NCBI RefSeq assembly: GCF_012489685.1
Contig: NC_080044.1
Span: forward strand, 30,608,369 to 30,672,368
Direction: 5' to 3'
DNA length: 64,000 nt
Source of the DNA: Lotus japonicus
Lineage: Eukaryota > Streptophyta > Magnoliopsida > Fabales > Fabaceae
In this document: positions 1 to 10,682 of the stretch, piece after piece
How the letters are laid out: every line of letters starts with the position of its first letter
Numbering within the stretch: position 1 is the first letter of the stretch
Notes under the pieces: model-generated
Database searches by the model: none
What the model was told of the DNA's origin: nothing
The model's input: only the letters and a program-made list of their open reading frames with translations
Made by a program: the position numbers and the translations under genes

Positions 1-616
1 AGAGTTCCAAAACTATAAAGAGGTCTCCTTGTATTTTTGGCAACTAATGCATAGTCGGTATAAAACTATTTTACCCGATAAGTTGCTTTTTGCATCGAAT
101 GTCGGAATAGAAAACTTCCTTCGGAAGAAAGATTGAAATCATCAAGAGAAATGGGTGTACGCGTGTAGAATATTCATTTGAAGCTCTGAATAGATAAAGT
201 CTTCATTGTCGAGAAATTCTAGGGTTTTGAAATACCAGGGATTCGGTTTCGGCAAACTTCCGATGATTGGAATCGGACGTTCGTAGATCCTAGAGTTTCG
301 CCTCGAAACGATTGTGATAATGGAAAAAGAGAAGTTCTAACATTTCTCTGAAGATTTTTGGAATTAACTTCCATCGTGCCTAAAAGTGAAAACTAGCTAT
401 ATTCTAGGGTTTCTGACCTAGGTTTAAGCGTATAACGATCGTGCTATAATTTAAATCGACTTCAATACGATCCTCAGACTTTTCCTGAACTTTCTCCTTC
501 ATAAATTTATTTCATTTGGTAAACTCTAGTTCAGGTTCCCCTTCACAATACATCAACCCTAATCGTAAATGGAATACTCTTCCACTGATCCTAAGCTTAA
601 AATCTTGGGTCTTACA
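1..616 (-). mobile_element. Partial LTR, probably Ty3/gypsy
   Basis: Read on the minus strand, the block starts at 616 with TGTAAGACCCAAG. This LTR start is common in plant Ty3/gypsy elements and resembles the start of the solo LTR at 59223. The rest runs off the left edge, so neither the far end nor a target duplication can be checked. No coding sequence is visible. It abuts SIRE-type sequence on its right, so it probably inserted into that remnant. The family assignment rests on the terminus alone. Confidence 0.4.
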
Positions 617-992
617 TATTCCTTGTATTTGCCCAGTGACACATCTATGGTCATAAGAGTGGAACTCTTAAATTCTCCAAAAGAAAAATAAATCACACTA
701 ACACATCTTACACATCAAAAACTGGGTTGTACTCCCCCTTTTTGTCATAAGCAAAAAGCTTGGGGTGTGAAAAACTTAGCTTGAAGTACAAGGTACTCCC
801 CCTTAGAGAAGGTCTAAGTTTGAAGAAAAAATAAAATGATGCAAGAATCAGAGTTAGGCGAAATAAATAGAAGAGTTAATGCAAAAGAAGAACGTTTACC
901 ACCGGCCAAGGAAGTAATGAAAGGGGTCAGTTACCAAGAACTTAACCTCGAGAAACTGTAGAAGCATTAACTTTCAGAGAGAAAGTGAAGCC

Positions 993-1000
993 TATATAAA
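993..1000 (+). promoter_or_regulatory. TATA box of the small ORF
   Basis: TATATAAA lies 48 bases upstream of the ATG at 1048, with a purine-rich leader ending in an A run before the ATG. Position and sequence suit a plant core promoter reading rightward, opposite to the surrounding SIRE remnant. Confidence 0.5.
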
Positions 1001-1047
1001 GCGATGGAGAAAGAGGGTAAGCTTCACAACTCGAACAATTAAAAAAA

Positions 1048-1440
1048 ATGGCATCATACATGGAAGCACTTGAAGAGCTCAGAAGGAAGGCCTGTGAGGA
1101 GGACTTGTTCCTGAACATAAGGCATCCAGAGGGTACAACGACCATATCAGAGCTAACGAGGACACTGCTTGAGGAGGACCTTCGTCCAGAGCTGAAGAAC
1201 GACTTGAAGGAATTTCTTGCCTTCGTGGAAGAAGTTCAAGAACTCAGCCAGCTTGAGCTGAGGCTACTGGAAGAAAGGAAGACCATAGAGGAGAAGCTCA
1301 AGACAACAGAAGAGGTTCTTGAGAGGGAAGAGCTGAACGTCAGTCTCAACAACATCCAGTATTCACTGGATCGTCTGGAGAGGGAGAGGTCAGAGCAGCG
1401 TCAAGAGTGCAGAAGAATGAGGAAGGATCCTCCATTCTAG
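1048..1440 (+). CDS. Small coiled-coil ORF, antisense to the SIRE remnant
   Basis: An intact 130-codon ORF, highly charged and almost wholly helical in composition. Glu/Lys/Arg/Leu heptad-like stretches run from about residue 50 to 125, suggesting a coiled coil. It sits between the env-like end and the G-rich motif of a minus-strand SIRE remnant, where copies A and B carry the 138-codon ORF3 (21279-21695 and 51494-51910). Length and layout resemble ORF3: a short N-terminus, a Leu-rich helical middle and a charged tail. However, it runs opposite to the env-like gene, whereas ORF3 runs with it. A TATA box at 993 supports separate transcription. I do not recognise the family and assign no function. 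Confidence 0.5.
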   Translation: MASYMEALEELRRKACEEDLFLNIRHPEGTTTISELTRTLLEEDLRPELKNDLKEFLAFVEEVQELSQLELRLLEERKTIEEKLKTTEEVLEREELNVSLNNIQYSLDRLERERSEQRQECRRMRKDPPF

Positions 1441-1662
1441 ACTTTAGGAAAAATAAAATGTATGATGTAAACAAAATGATTATGAATAAAAAAATTTTTG
1501 CAAACACAAGGTGACAAATATATATATATATATATGCAAAGAGAGATATATGCAAAGAGAAACAGTAACGAACAAAGCAGAATAGCTAAAGTAACTTAAA
1601 GAAGATAATAAAAGGAAGTTAAAATAAAGTAAGTTAAGAGGGAAAACGGAGAGATCCTAAAA

Positions 1663-2085
1663 CTAGGGTTTATCAGTGCGACGCAGAAGTTCCATCATCA
1701 TTTGCTTCATGTCTTATAGCATAGATTCATGAGTATCAAGACGTTGTTCCATGAGGTCGAGTCTGGACGAGCTTGACGGTGTGGAGCTGGAAGGAACATT
1801 CTGAGCTGCTTGATGAGCTGTAGTGGAAGCAGAAGCAGCAGGAGTAAAAACCACTGGTGCAAGTGTAAGGGCTTCAGCTTCAGCTTCACGTCTCTCTGCC
1901 TCTAGCACTTTCTGCTGCCCAGACTTCAAATTTGGTAAACCATTGAATAGATTAATTTTGTTTTCACTCAGATAACCCAAGTTAAATGATGGCCAATTCC
2001 ATGTTTCCTCTTCTAACTTTTGCTCAATAATGTTATTTAATTTATGGTTGACCTTCTTTTGGTTTTTCTTTTGTACATTTGACAT
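1663..2085 (-). pseudogene. C-terminal piece of SIRE env-like ORF
   Basis: An open frame from 2085 to a TAA at 1714-1716 continues in frame for 16 codons to a TAG at 1663-1665. The final part (MEQRLDTHESML, stop, then an MKQMMMELL helix and KP end) matches the layout of the C-termini of the env-like ORFs in A and B, which end KMEAIMKYLMDN...SSKP. The middle, QKVLEAERREAEAEAL and a Ser/Ala/Thr-rich linker, matches the end of element C's env-like ORF. The first 50 or so residues, upstream of 1930, have no counterpart in A, B or C and may be sequence fused at the truncation point. The stop at 1714 makes it a pseudogene fragment. Confidence 0.5.
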
Positions 2086-2896
2086 GTTATTTCCCTTCTA
2101 TTTGTGTTCTTGGGTGCAACGCAATGTATTTTAATCAAATTTGGGTTACCATAAAGTATTAGTGGGAAAATTATTTTGTTCTTACTTTAATAGTATAGTA
2201 TATGTAAATACCTGATTTATGAAGTATGTATAATTTTGTTATTTAAATTTGGTAGTACGCTATTTATGATAGAGGTTATATGTATTCAGTACATAACATA
2301 GGGTACTTGACTAAGAGAAGTTCACATAGCATTGTAAAAAGTTAACATTTATTAGTAAATTTTTGTCATTCTTGGAAAAGTTTTTTTAGCTTATGTTTGT
2401 TCTAGAAGCTATATTGGTACGATGACAAAATATAAGGATGAAGAGTTGTTTTATCATGTAAAAAGTGTAACGCATTAAAATTTTAAAAAATTGTGTACTA
2501 GAGAAGTATTGACTTTTGTAATGAATTGGTTACTTTTTTGGGAAGAATCATTTTCATGAAAAAGTGACTCTAAGTATATTGGATTTAGTTTGCTATAGAG
2601 GTAATACCTTTAACACCCGTGGAGGCAAAAAAAACACATTTTCAGTATAAATATAGTACAAGTAGGTTGTAAAATTTCATTTGTGAAGAGCATGTAAGCT
2701 AGGTGATCATTGTGTTTTGTTTATTGCCCTTATTTTCTAAGCTCTTACCTTAGATTTGTTGTCCAAAAGAATAGGTAAGACTTGAAGTATAACCAGTGAG
2801 GAACAATTGGTTTTTTTTCTGGCATATTCATTTAATTAGTATCATGTTTGTTAAATTTTTAGGTAATTAGTGTGGGCAGATTTGATGTGCTTTGTC
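2086..2896. other. AT-rich non-coding stretch left of RepHel
   Basis: About 810 bases of AT-rich sequence with no ORF or RNA gene that I can support. It precedes the first inferred RepHel exon and probably belongs to the Helitron 5' region. I looked for a Helitron 5' terminus (TC after an A, next to the missing half of E's LTR) and did not find one. Confidence 0.4.
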
Positions 2897-3694
2897 ATGG
2901 CTGGTGTTCCTAGAAAATATAAAAGAGTAATGTCGTCCAGTAGCAAATCAACAGGTAAATATGTGTTCCTTCTATATCAATTGTGTGAAAGAATTATGAT
3001 TAAAAGTGTTTGATATGAATATATGAAGAAGAGCTGAGCTTATTAATCCTTTGTGTTCTTTTTGGTAAGGTATTGGACAGGGATCGGTGCCCTCATTATC
3101 TGAAGAAAGAACAAGGGGTAACAAAAAGAAATGTTTTCCGAGAGGCCAAAGATATATGGGCCAAGAGAAATTCAGTTGAGTTAATTAACTTAGCATGTTA
3201 ATTAGTAGTGATTATTTTGTTGTGAAGGTTTTTTTTACCTTAGTTTTTATCTTTTGGTAGTGTGCTCAAGGACTACCTCAAGTTTGGCTAATGACACTCT
3301 TTATGATGCTATGGATATTTCCTCGTCATCGGTGTCGACTAATGCTGGTATTTTTTTCTAATGGTTTATAATGTGAAATTTTGAGTGACGGAAAAATGTA
3401 TAACTTGATTTTAGAAATTTTTAAGATAAGTAATATTAACTGTCAAATGAACGAATTATCAAAAGTGGGATTATAAAGATGACTGTTTTTGAGTTAGTAG
3501 TTTAAATCCAAGGGGATGATTTTGTGGATTATAAAATATTACAATGGAGGTTATTTAGGTGTCATATGATATGATATGAATCTGAAGTTGAAGAAATTAA
3601 TATAAGGTATACTTTTTAAAGTCCAGTACAAGAAGATGGCGCGAGTGATGTTGGTGTGGATAATTGGATTAGTAGAGATGATAAGCTGTCAGGG
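2897..3694 (+). pseudogene. RepHel gene, 5' exons (before the Tat insertion)
   Basis: Four inferred exons: 2897-2954 (ATG, basic peptide starting MAGVPRKYKRVM), about 3070-3175, 3261-3347 and about 3627-3694. Most joins have GT/AG borders, and exon 1 to exon 2 joins in phase. The exon 2 donor reads CAGTTGAG rather than CAGGTGAG and may be mutated. The encoded N-terminus is short, basic and Ser/Thr-rich, as is usual ahead of the Helitron_like_N region. The last exon ends at a GTATAT donor, which is exactly the 5-bp target duplicated by Tat. Exon borders are inferred from sequence signals only. Confidence 0.45.
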
Positions 3695-3699
3695 GTATA

Positions 3700-3979
3700 T
3701 GTTCTAGGAATGGACATTGAAGAGAGGCATAGTACCTAGAGGTAGAGGGATTGTGCCAAGAGAGAGTGAGAATGAGAGAGAGTGCTGAATTTCAAGTGTT
3801 ATTTCATCAAATGAGCCAAAAGTCCCCTCCGATTGATAACTACCTCCTATTTATAGAGCTTGGGTACTACCTATTGGGCCAATTGGGCCTCCGAGGTCAA
3901 GGCCCAACTGAAGGCCAGGGCCCCGCCTCAGGGCGGGATACATGCTGGGCGTTGCCCCTCTAGGGGCTCGCCCAGTCCA
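3700..3979 (-). repeat. Tat 3' LTR
   Basis: A 280-bp LTR; its twin is 10683-10962. It is the 3' LTR because the element reads leftward. The two differ at about position 3714 (G against T) and about 3909 (C against T). Confidence 0.9.
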
Positions 3980-4633
3980 CTAGTCCACAAGACACCGAGC
4001 TCGAGGTACGAGAGCTAAGGGTGTCTTTTAAATGCTGTTTGTACACCGGAATCTACACTGCCAACATGGCTTGAGAAAAGAGAAGTTAACTATACCGCCA
4101 ACATGGCGTGAGCAAAAGGAAACTAGCATTTTCAGTTACCCAGTCCACTGACTTGACGAGCAAACCAAGCTGGAAAGTCCACAAGTCCGCAAGCGGCGAG
4201 AACGACTACTTTGTATTGGTGACAAGTTGGAGCAGGTGTATGATCTCTCGCCGGCGGGAAAGGTGGCAGGCATGGGTCATGTGCCGATCATTCAATCATT
4301 GACTGGCGGTGACCCCGATGAGCGACCGAACTTCGTTGTTGGTGTCAATCGTCAGGCGATGGCGTTTGATCCTTATAGTGGCGAGGCTTTTCGCGCCTTC
4401 CCTTATTTTAAAACCCTTTCAAATTTCTATCTGCCTCACGTGGCTGCCCCACGTGATGTGTTGGTTACATCAATTTCCCTCTTTCTCCGGAACCGTCACT
4501 TCACCTTTCATAACCGTCCCATCGTGCGCAGTAACTCCCCTTTGCACGCGACCCACCTCCCCAAAACCACCATGACTTCCAACCTTCCACACGCGTCCAA
4601 CACGCGTCACCCTTCCAGCTTCTCCCCTTCTCC
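3980..4633. other. Tat 3' untranslated region, antisense-gene upstream region
   Basis: No supported coding sequence. Two CACGTG G-box motifs at about 4438-4455 lie upstream of the antisense TATA box and may be promoter elements for it. The open frame running through here from 4227 is not treated as coding because it precedes the TATA box. Confidence 0.4.
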
Positions 4634-4640
4634 TATAAAA
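4634..4640 (+). promoter_or_regulatory. TATA box of the Tat antisense gene
   Basis: TATAAAA in a pyrimidine-rich context, 217 bases upstream of the ATG at 4857. It reads opposite to gag-pol and supports independent transcription of the antisense gene. Confidence 0.55.
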
Positions 4641-4856
4641 ACCCTTCTTCCCCACTGTCATCCCTTTCCAAGACCCCTCTTCACTTCCCTAATCGCTTAC
4701 CAAACTCCTTCTGCCCACTTCCGCTCCGGAGCCGTCGCTTATCACCCTTTCCGCTACCCACTCTTCACATCCTACTCCGGTGAGTCCCACTGTCCTTATC
4801 TTTACATCGCACACATACTGATCTTTTCTTTTCTTTCACTTCACTGCCTTCTAAAA

Positions 4857-7375
4857 ATGGCTTCAAACCCTACCTCCCCTAATCACTCTTCTTCCTCCTC
4901 CGAAAGCGACCCTGACTCCACCGCTGCCGGCGGCCTCCGTTTAGAGGTTCCGGAGATCCCAGCTCACCGACTACAAACCTACGCCACTCTGCCCCTTCCA
5001 GTCCAAGTAGCCCCCAAACACGAGGCTATAGATCAACCTTCCATCTTCCAAGATAGCGATCCCATTGTGCAATTCGTGAACTCCCTGGGTGGCTTGTCCA
5101 ATGACGATGAGTTTAACGCCAAACTCAGGATCTGGGTTTGCAGTCCCGGGGATCGCCCCTGGCTTCACAAGCCAGACGGCGACGTAAAGAGATCCCATTT
5201 TTTCTTTGCGTACGAATACATGTTTAGCGAGCTTGGAATCAGGCTTCCTTTCTCGCCCTTTGTCCAAACCGTCCTCCGCGACATCAACGCGGCTCCCTGT
5301 CAACTCCACCCTAACGCCTGGGCCTTCATTCGATGTTTTGAAATCCTAAGCGCCGCTGTCGGCATCGCCCCATCCCCCACCAGTTTCTTCTACCTTTACG
5401 ACGTCGACCCCAAGTCCATCAAAAACAAAGGATGGATTTCCTTGAAGGCCCGAGCCGGCCGGAAGTGTTTGCATCCCCACAAAAGTAACGCGAAGTCCTC
5501 TTTCGCACGAACCTACCCAGAAGCATTCACCCTCAGAGACGGGACCGCCCTCTTTCCTCTTTACTGGACAGAGAAGCCCAACGGGATCACCGATCCTTCA
5601 GAGGATTCCTTGTCCGCCAACGATAAAGCCTTTCTTAATCTCCTTGCCCCACTTCCCATCCTTGACTGCACAACAGTCCTTGAGGGCGCTGACCTCTCAA
5701 GAACTCCCAAATACTTAGGTTGCCCATAGCTCACTTTTATTATTGACATTTCCTTTCTCGACTCCTATGTTATCACTGATCGTTTTTTTTTATTGTTACA
5801 GAAGATATGAATTTCACGAACGCCGAGCTCCTGAAGGCCCGCGAGAGGAGAATGGCTCGCTTTTCCCCAAAATTCAACACTGAGGGCGACGCGAAAAAAC
5901 GGGGCGGTGCTGAGAACCAAGCCGAGAGCACCAAAGCTCCCAAGAGGAGAAGATTGACCAAAGCCTCCTCCAACGCCGGCACATCCAACCCTGGCGCTCA
6001 GCCCACCACTGCTGCTGCGCCTAAAGGCAAAAATGTCGCTGAAGCCTCTGTCGCCGCAGCTACCGAGCCAACCGCCGTACCGGCTTCTTCTCCTGCCTCC
6101 GCCGGTGCGACCGCTGCTGCTGCCGCTGAGTCCTCTATTGGCGCCACAGTCGCCTCCGCAGGCGTTAACGCCACAAAAGCTGCTGCATCTTCCGACACTC
6201 CTATTGGAGATAAGGAAAAAGAAAATGAAACCCCAAAGTCTCCTCCTCGCCAAGATGCGCCTCCTAGCCCGCCCTCAACACATGATGCGGGCTCCATGCC
6301 TTCCCCGCCTCATCAAGGGGAAAAATCCTGTCCTGGCGCTGCCACTACCTCTGAAGCAGCTCAAATTGAACAAGCCCCTGCTCCTGAGGTCGGTTCTTCA
6401 AGCTACTATAATATGCTCCCCAACGCCATTGAACCCTCAGAATTCTTACTTGCTGGTCTCAACCGTGACGTTATAGAAAAAGAAGTTTTGAGTCAGGGCC
6501 TGAATGTCACCAAGGAGGAGACTCTTGCTTGCCTCCTACGCGCTGGGTGCATCTTTGCTCACACGTTTGAGAAGTTCAATGCCGCCAACGTTGAAGCTGA
6601 GCGGTTGAAGGCCGAAAGTGCTAAGCATCAAGAAGCCGCCGCTGCTTGGGAAAAACGTTTCGACAAACTGGCGACGCAGGCAGGAAAAGACAAAGTCTAT
6701 GCCGACAAGATGATTGGCACGGCGGGGATTAAAATCGGCGAGCTGGAGGATCAGCTGGCGCTGATGAAGGAAGAAGCAGATGAGCTTGATGCAAGCCTTC
6801 AAGCTTGCAAGAAGGAAAAAGAGCAAGCTGAGAAGGACTTGATCGCCTGAGGCGAGGCGCTGATTGCTAAGGAGTCAGAGCTTGCCATACTGTGCGCTGA
6901 GCTGGAGTTAGTGAAAAAGGCGTTGGCAGAGCAAGAGAAAAAGTCTGCGGAGTCCTTGGCCTTGGCGAAATCTGACATGGAGGCGGTGATGCAGGCTACG
7001 TCCGAGGAGATCAAGAAAGCGACCGAAACTCATGCCGAGGCCCTCGCCACGAAAGATGCTGAAATTACTTCCCAACTAGCAAAGATCAAAAGTCTAGAGG
7101 ACGAGCTGGCGACGGAGAAGGCCAAAGCCATTGAGGCGAGGGAACAAGCCGCTGACATCGCCCTTGACAACCGCGAGCGCGGTTTCTACCTCGCCAAAGA
7201 CCAGGCCCAACATTTGTACCCGAACTTTGACTTTAGCGCCATGGGAGTAATGAAAGAGATAACCGCCGCAGGACTGGTTGGTCCCGACGATCCTCCCCTG
7301 ATTGACCAAAACCTCTGGACAGCGACTGAAGAAGAAGAGGAAGAAGAAGAACAGGAGAAAGAAAACAATGAATAA
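4857..7375 (+). pseudogene. Tat antisense ORF (aORF), spliced, putative gypsy-type transposase domain
   Basis: A gene opposite to gag-pol. Exon 1 is 4857-5718. An 83-base GT-AG intron (5719-5801, T-rich tract then TTACAG) joins in phase to exon 2, whose frame runs to 7375. Residues about 114-190 (FFFAYEYMFSELGIRLPFSP..., then NAWAFIRCFEIL) fit the family Pfam calls transposase (putative), gypsy type. Downstream come an Ala/Pro/Ser-rich linker with basic KRRRLTKA and a long Glu/Lys coiled coil, ending in a Glu-rich tail. Antisense ORFs of this kind are known in some Tat lineages (Grande, Retand, RIRE2); their function is not established. One in-frame TGA at 6848-6850 interrupts the coiled coil, and the frame stays open on both sides. 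The upstream frame to 4227 is an ORF extension, not a chosen start. Confidence 0.7.
5719..5801 (+). other. Intron of the Tat antisense gene
   Basis: An 83-base interval with GT donor, a T run and TTACAG acceptor. Removal joins G of the donor-side codon to AA and keeps both long frames in phase, which explains why the two ORFs are separated by a stop-containing gap. Confidence 0.65.
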
Positions 7376-8173
7376 TGTAATTTTTAACATTACTTTTATC
7401 TTTTACTGTCACCTTGTAGTGTACTTTTCCGCCATTCCTCTATGTTTAAGCAACCTTTCGCCATAGCTTTTTATATCGCCGTTGGATATGTTGTAAGTCA
7501 TATTGGAATGCTTTCGCCGTACACTACTCGCCTCGCCTTCCCTCCTATTCATTCGCCGACCTTATATCTTGCGCTATTTTTCACGCGTCATATGATTGAA
7601 TTACGCCTAACGATTTCGTGCGTTAATTTTAACTAGGACTTGTTGCTTGGTATTCCACCACCAAGACTTTAGACGTTTTTTCCCTAATAGGAAGAAACGG
7701 CCTCCATTCTCGAGGACTTCGCCCGGGGCTTTGCCCGCTCGGGGCTTACAATGCTTGGATCCCAATGGCCATTTGGGGGTCCCAAGACTTTTGCCTAGTT
7801 AACGGCGCTCGTCGTATTCTGGCGAGACTTACCCAGCACATCGTTTACGGGACCGGCGATCACGTCAGACTTTCCGGAGGGTGATTCCCAGGCGTCAAAG
7901 GCCATTTGTGGAATCGCCACAACCTTCAGGGTTCCAGCAAGCCCCTTTGGGGATCAAGCTTGTCCCACTTAGTGATCGCCGTAATTCTTTATGTCGATCG
8001 GCAATTCCGATCGTCAGGGAATCCCTGGAATTTTTTGGACACGAATTTCGTGAATTTTCGTCTTATTTTATTGATTTGTCGTTGCAGTACATTGGACAAT
8101 TTGAAAACACTTCGGAAAATCTTAAAGATATCTGGCTCCGGCGATTCCGACTTGTTCACCTTCTCGCCTGCAA
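7376..8173. other. Non-coding gap between the Tat antisense gene and integrase
   Basis: About 800 bases between two converging 3' ends. No ORF is supported. It includes GC-rich stretches (about 7700-7760) without a recognisable motif. Confidence 0.4.
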
Positions 8174-9740
8174 TCAACTATAAAAGTAGCGCAAGCTCAA
8201 ACCATTGAACGATCGAGGTAACCGCCTCCCATCAAGCTCTTCTAAGTGATAGGCCCCATTACCAAGAACTTTAATAATGCGGTAGGGCCCTTCCCAGTTG
8301 GGAGTAAGCTTGTTCCCCGGGGCTCCCGATCGCCACTTGAGGACCAGGTCGCCAACCTGCATATCTCGGACGCGAACCCTGCTGTTGAACTTTGCCGCCA
8401 CGCGCTGCTTCATCGCTGTTTCCCGAATGTGCGCCTCGTCGCGCGTTTCCGACAAAAGGTCCAGCTCCACCACCATGTTGGCCTCATTTTCCTCTTCAAA
8501 ACCTGGTCGAGTCCGCCATGTAAAGTTGTCAATCTCCACCGGCAACATGGCATCTACCCCATAGGTCATTCTAAAGGGGGTTTCCCTTGTAGTAGATTGC
8601 TCGGTGGTGTTGTACGACCACAGCACCGCCGGAAGTTCATCCAACCAAGCTCCCTTAGCCTCCGCGAGCCGTCGTCTTAGTCCTCGTAGGATTACCCTAT
8701 TTGCAGATTCCACCTGCCCGTTCGTCTGCGGATGCTCAACAGAGGCGAACCTCATCTGTATGCCCATTTCCTTGCAGAACTCCCTTGTTTGACTGCTTGA
8801 AAACTGGGTCCCATTGTCAGATACGATCGCCCTTGGGATCCCGAACCTGCAAACAATACGCTTCCAGTAGAAATTGACTATCTTTGCAGAAGTAATCTTG
8901 GCCAAGGGTTCAGCCTCAATCCACTTAGTGAAGTAGTCCACCGCCACCAATATAAACTTCATTTGTGCCCTGGCGGTCGGGAAAGGTCCAACTAAGTCCA
9001 CACCCCACATGGCGAAAGGCCACGGGGCGCTCATCGTTACCAACTCCTTTGGCGGTGCCTTAGACAAATCCGCGAACACTTGACACTCCTTGCACTGCTT
9101 CACGAAGTCCATACAATCTTTCCTGAGGGTGGGCTAGTAAAAACCCGCCCTCAACACTTTGCAAGCCAAAGACCTTCCCCCGATGTGGCTCGCGCACACT
9201 CCTTCATGTACTTCAGACATTATCGCTTCGTACTTCTCTGGCGATACACATTTCAACAATGGCGTCGAGAAACCACGGCGATACAAGTGTCCGTCAATGA
9301 GAGTATAGTGACTCGCCTCCCGCTGCTGCTCCTTCGTGCATTGCTCCACTTCTGCCGGGTCCCCCGCCAAGATAGATATTATGGGATCCATCCATGTTCT
9401 CCCTCTGTTTACGCAGGACATGAGCTCGCCTTCGATGCTTGGGTACGCCAGCGTTTCCTGAATCACACTTTTGTTATTGCCGGGCTTCCGCGTGCTCGCC
9501 AGTTTGGCTAGCGCGTCCGCCCGCTGATTTTCTGCCCGAGGAACGTACTCCACCACGACCTCTTGAAAGAGTGTCATCAAATACCGTACCCGCTCAAGGT
9601 ACTTGATCAGATTAGGATCTTTGACCTGGAAAGTTCCCTTCACTTGATTCTCCACCAATTGTGAGTCCGTTCTTATCAACAAACTCCTGATCTTCACTTC
9701 CCGCGCCAACTTCAATCCGGCGATGAGAGCTTCAAACCGT
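8174..9740 (-). pseudogene. Tat RNase H (C-terminal part) and integrase
   Basis: The reading begins inside RNase H (ALIAGLKLARE, IRTDSQLV, then RADALAKLAS). It continues through an HHCC-type zinc segment (H at HEGVCASHIGG; CKECQVF) into the integrase core, with catalytic residues in WGVDLVGPF, VSDNGTQFSS and HPQTNGQVESANR. The C-terminus shows the usual GDLVLKWR and NWEGPYRI motifs. One in-frame TAG at 9134-9136 splits it, where this family has Trp. The N-terminal RNase H, RT and protease are missing because the frame abuts gag near 9735. It would catalyse strand transfer of element cDNA if intact. Confidence 0.85.
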
Positions 9741-10527
9741 TTTTAAATGCTAAAGCACAAGCTCGAGGCTCCTCGTCCTCTACCTTTACCGACGCCGCGC
9801 TATACCTTGCCATGTACTCTTTCAGTGACTCCCCTTCCTGCTGGCGAATATTGTATAGGTCATTGATTGTCACCGGCTGATTCTTATTTGCCGAGAATTG
9901 CACTAGAAACTTGGATGAGAAGTCTCTGAAATTTGAAATCGATCCACGCGGCAAAGTTGTGAACCACGCCATCGCCGTCGATTTGAACGTCGATGGAAAC
10001 ATCCTGCACTTCACCGCATCTGACGCCGCAATTATCACCATCTTCGTATTAAAATACAGAAGATGATCTTTCGGATCGGAATCTCCGCTGTAAGAATCCA
10101 GAACTAACGTTTTCATGTTATCCGGAATCGCCACATTCTCAACATCTTCCGAGAACGGACGGAACTCAGCCACGGAGTCTGCTTCTCTGCTTCCATCATC
10201 TCGCTGCTCGCGACGGTAGAAATCTAACTGAGCCTGTAGATGCTCATTCCGCTGCTGGATGTTGCCAATACTGCGCATCAAATGGCGTCATTGCTCCTGT
10301 GTCACCGCCGGCTGTTGTTCCGGAGCAGGTGAATTCTCTGGTGAGCGCTCCAGAGATCCCACCTGTGAAGGCGATGGAGGAGGTGGTGGTGATGGAAGAG
10401 GAGAAGGCGACTGTACTCCTGTCGTTCGTACCGGAGAATCCAGGTCCACACGATGAGGCCGCCGAGGCGGCGAAATCCGCTGTCGCATTGGTGAATGATG
10501 CTGCCTCCTGCGTCGAGTCTCCATCCA
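9733..10527 (-). pseudogene. Tat gag, truncated
   Basis: The ATG at 10527 (METRRRR) starts a basic, Pro/Ser-rich N-terminus. An in-frame TGA at 10288-10290 interrupts it, after which the retrotransposon gag domain follows (YSGDSDPKDHLLYF, MFPSTFKSTAMAWFTTLP, ISNFRDFSSKFLVQF, LKEYMARY). It breaks at FKNGLKL, where the sequence switches into RNase H. The nucleocapsid part with its zinc knuckle is therefore lost. Gag forms the cytoplasmic particle; this copy could not supply a complete one. Confidence 0.8.
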
Positions 10528-10664
10528 AACCAGAAACGATGCAAACTCGATCGGAGAACCAACACTAGTCACAGAATTAAAATCAGAAAACTAGAGAATT
10601 GCCTAATCACAATCAGAGGTAACTTCATGCACAATCAATCCACGTGAATGGGAGGGGTTCGATC

Positions 10665-10680
10665 CCCACAGACGGCGCCA
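10665..10680 (-). other. Tat primer binding site
   Basis: Minus-strand TGGCGCCGTCTGTGGG starts two bases from the 5' LTR. This PBS type is typical of Tat/Ogre-like and related plant Ty3 elements, and it fixes the element's direction. Confidence 0.75.
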
Positions 10681-10682
10681 AA

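Larger units (their letters stand above)
617..1930 (-). mobile_element. SIRE-like retrotransposon remnant (3' part)
   Basis: A minus-strand piece of a SIRE-type copia element. It carries the motif for TTATGACAAAAAGGGGGAG at about 729-757, which also follows ORF3 in copies A (about 21820) and B (about 52035). It also carries the end of an env-like ORF (below 1930). Similarity to the env-like ORF of element C stops near 1930. Gag, pol and both LTRs are absent, so this is a heavily truncated copy. Because the rest of E's LTR is not seen to the left, I infer that it lies inside the Helitron. Confidence 0.5.

Noticed and set aside
1663..1930. The far-left env-like piece as the missing end of element C
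   Set aside because: It overlaps sequence already present in C at 40296-40440, so it is a different copy.
4227..4856. Upstream extension of the Tat antisense ORF
   Set aside because: It lies mostly upstream of the TATA box at 4634 and has no domain; the ATG at 4857 starts the conserved protein.
4470..6297. Several minus-strand ORFs (4470-4661, 4971-5309, 5765-6297)
   Set aside because: They lie wholly opposite the better supported antisense gene of Tat, have low-complexity composition and match no domain I recognise.
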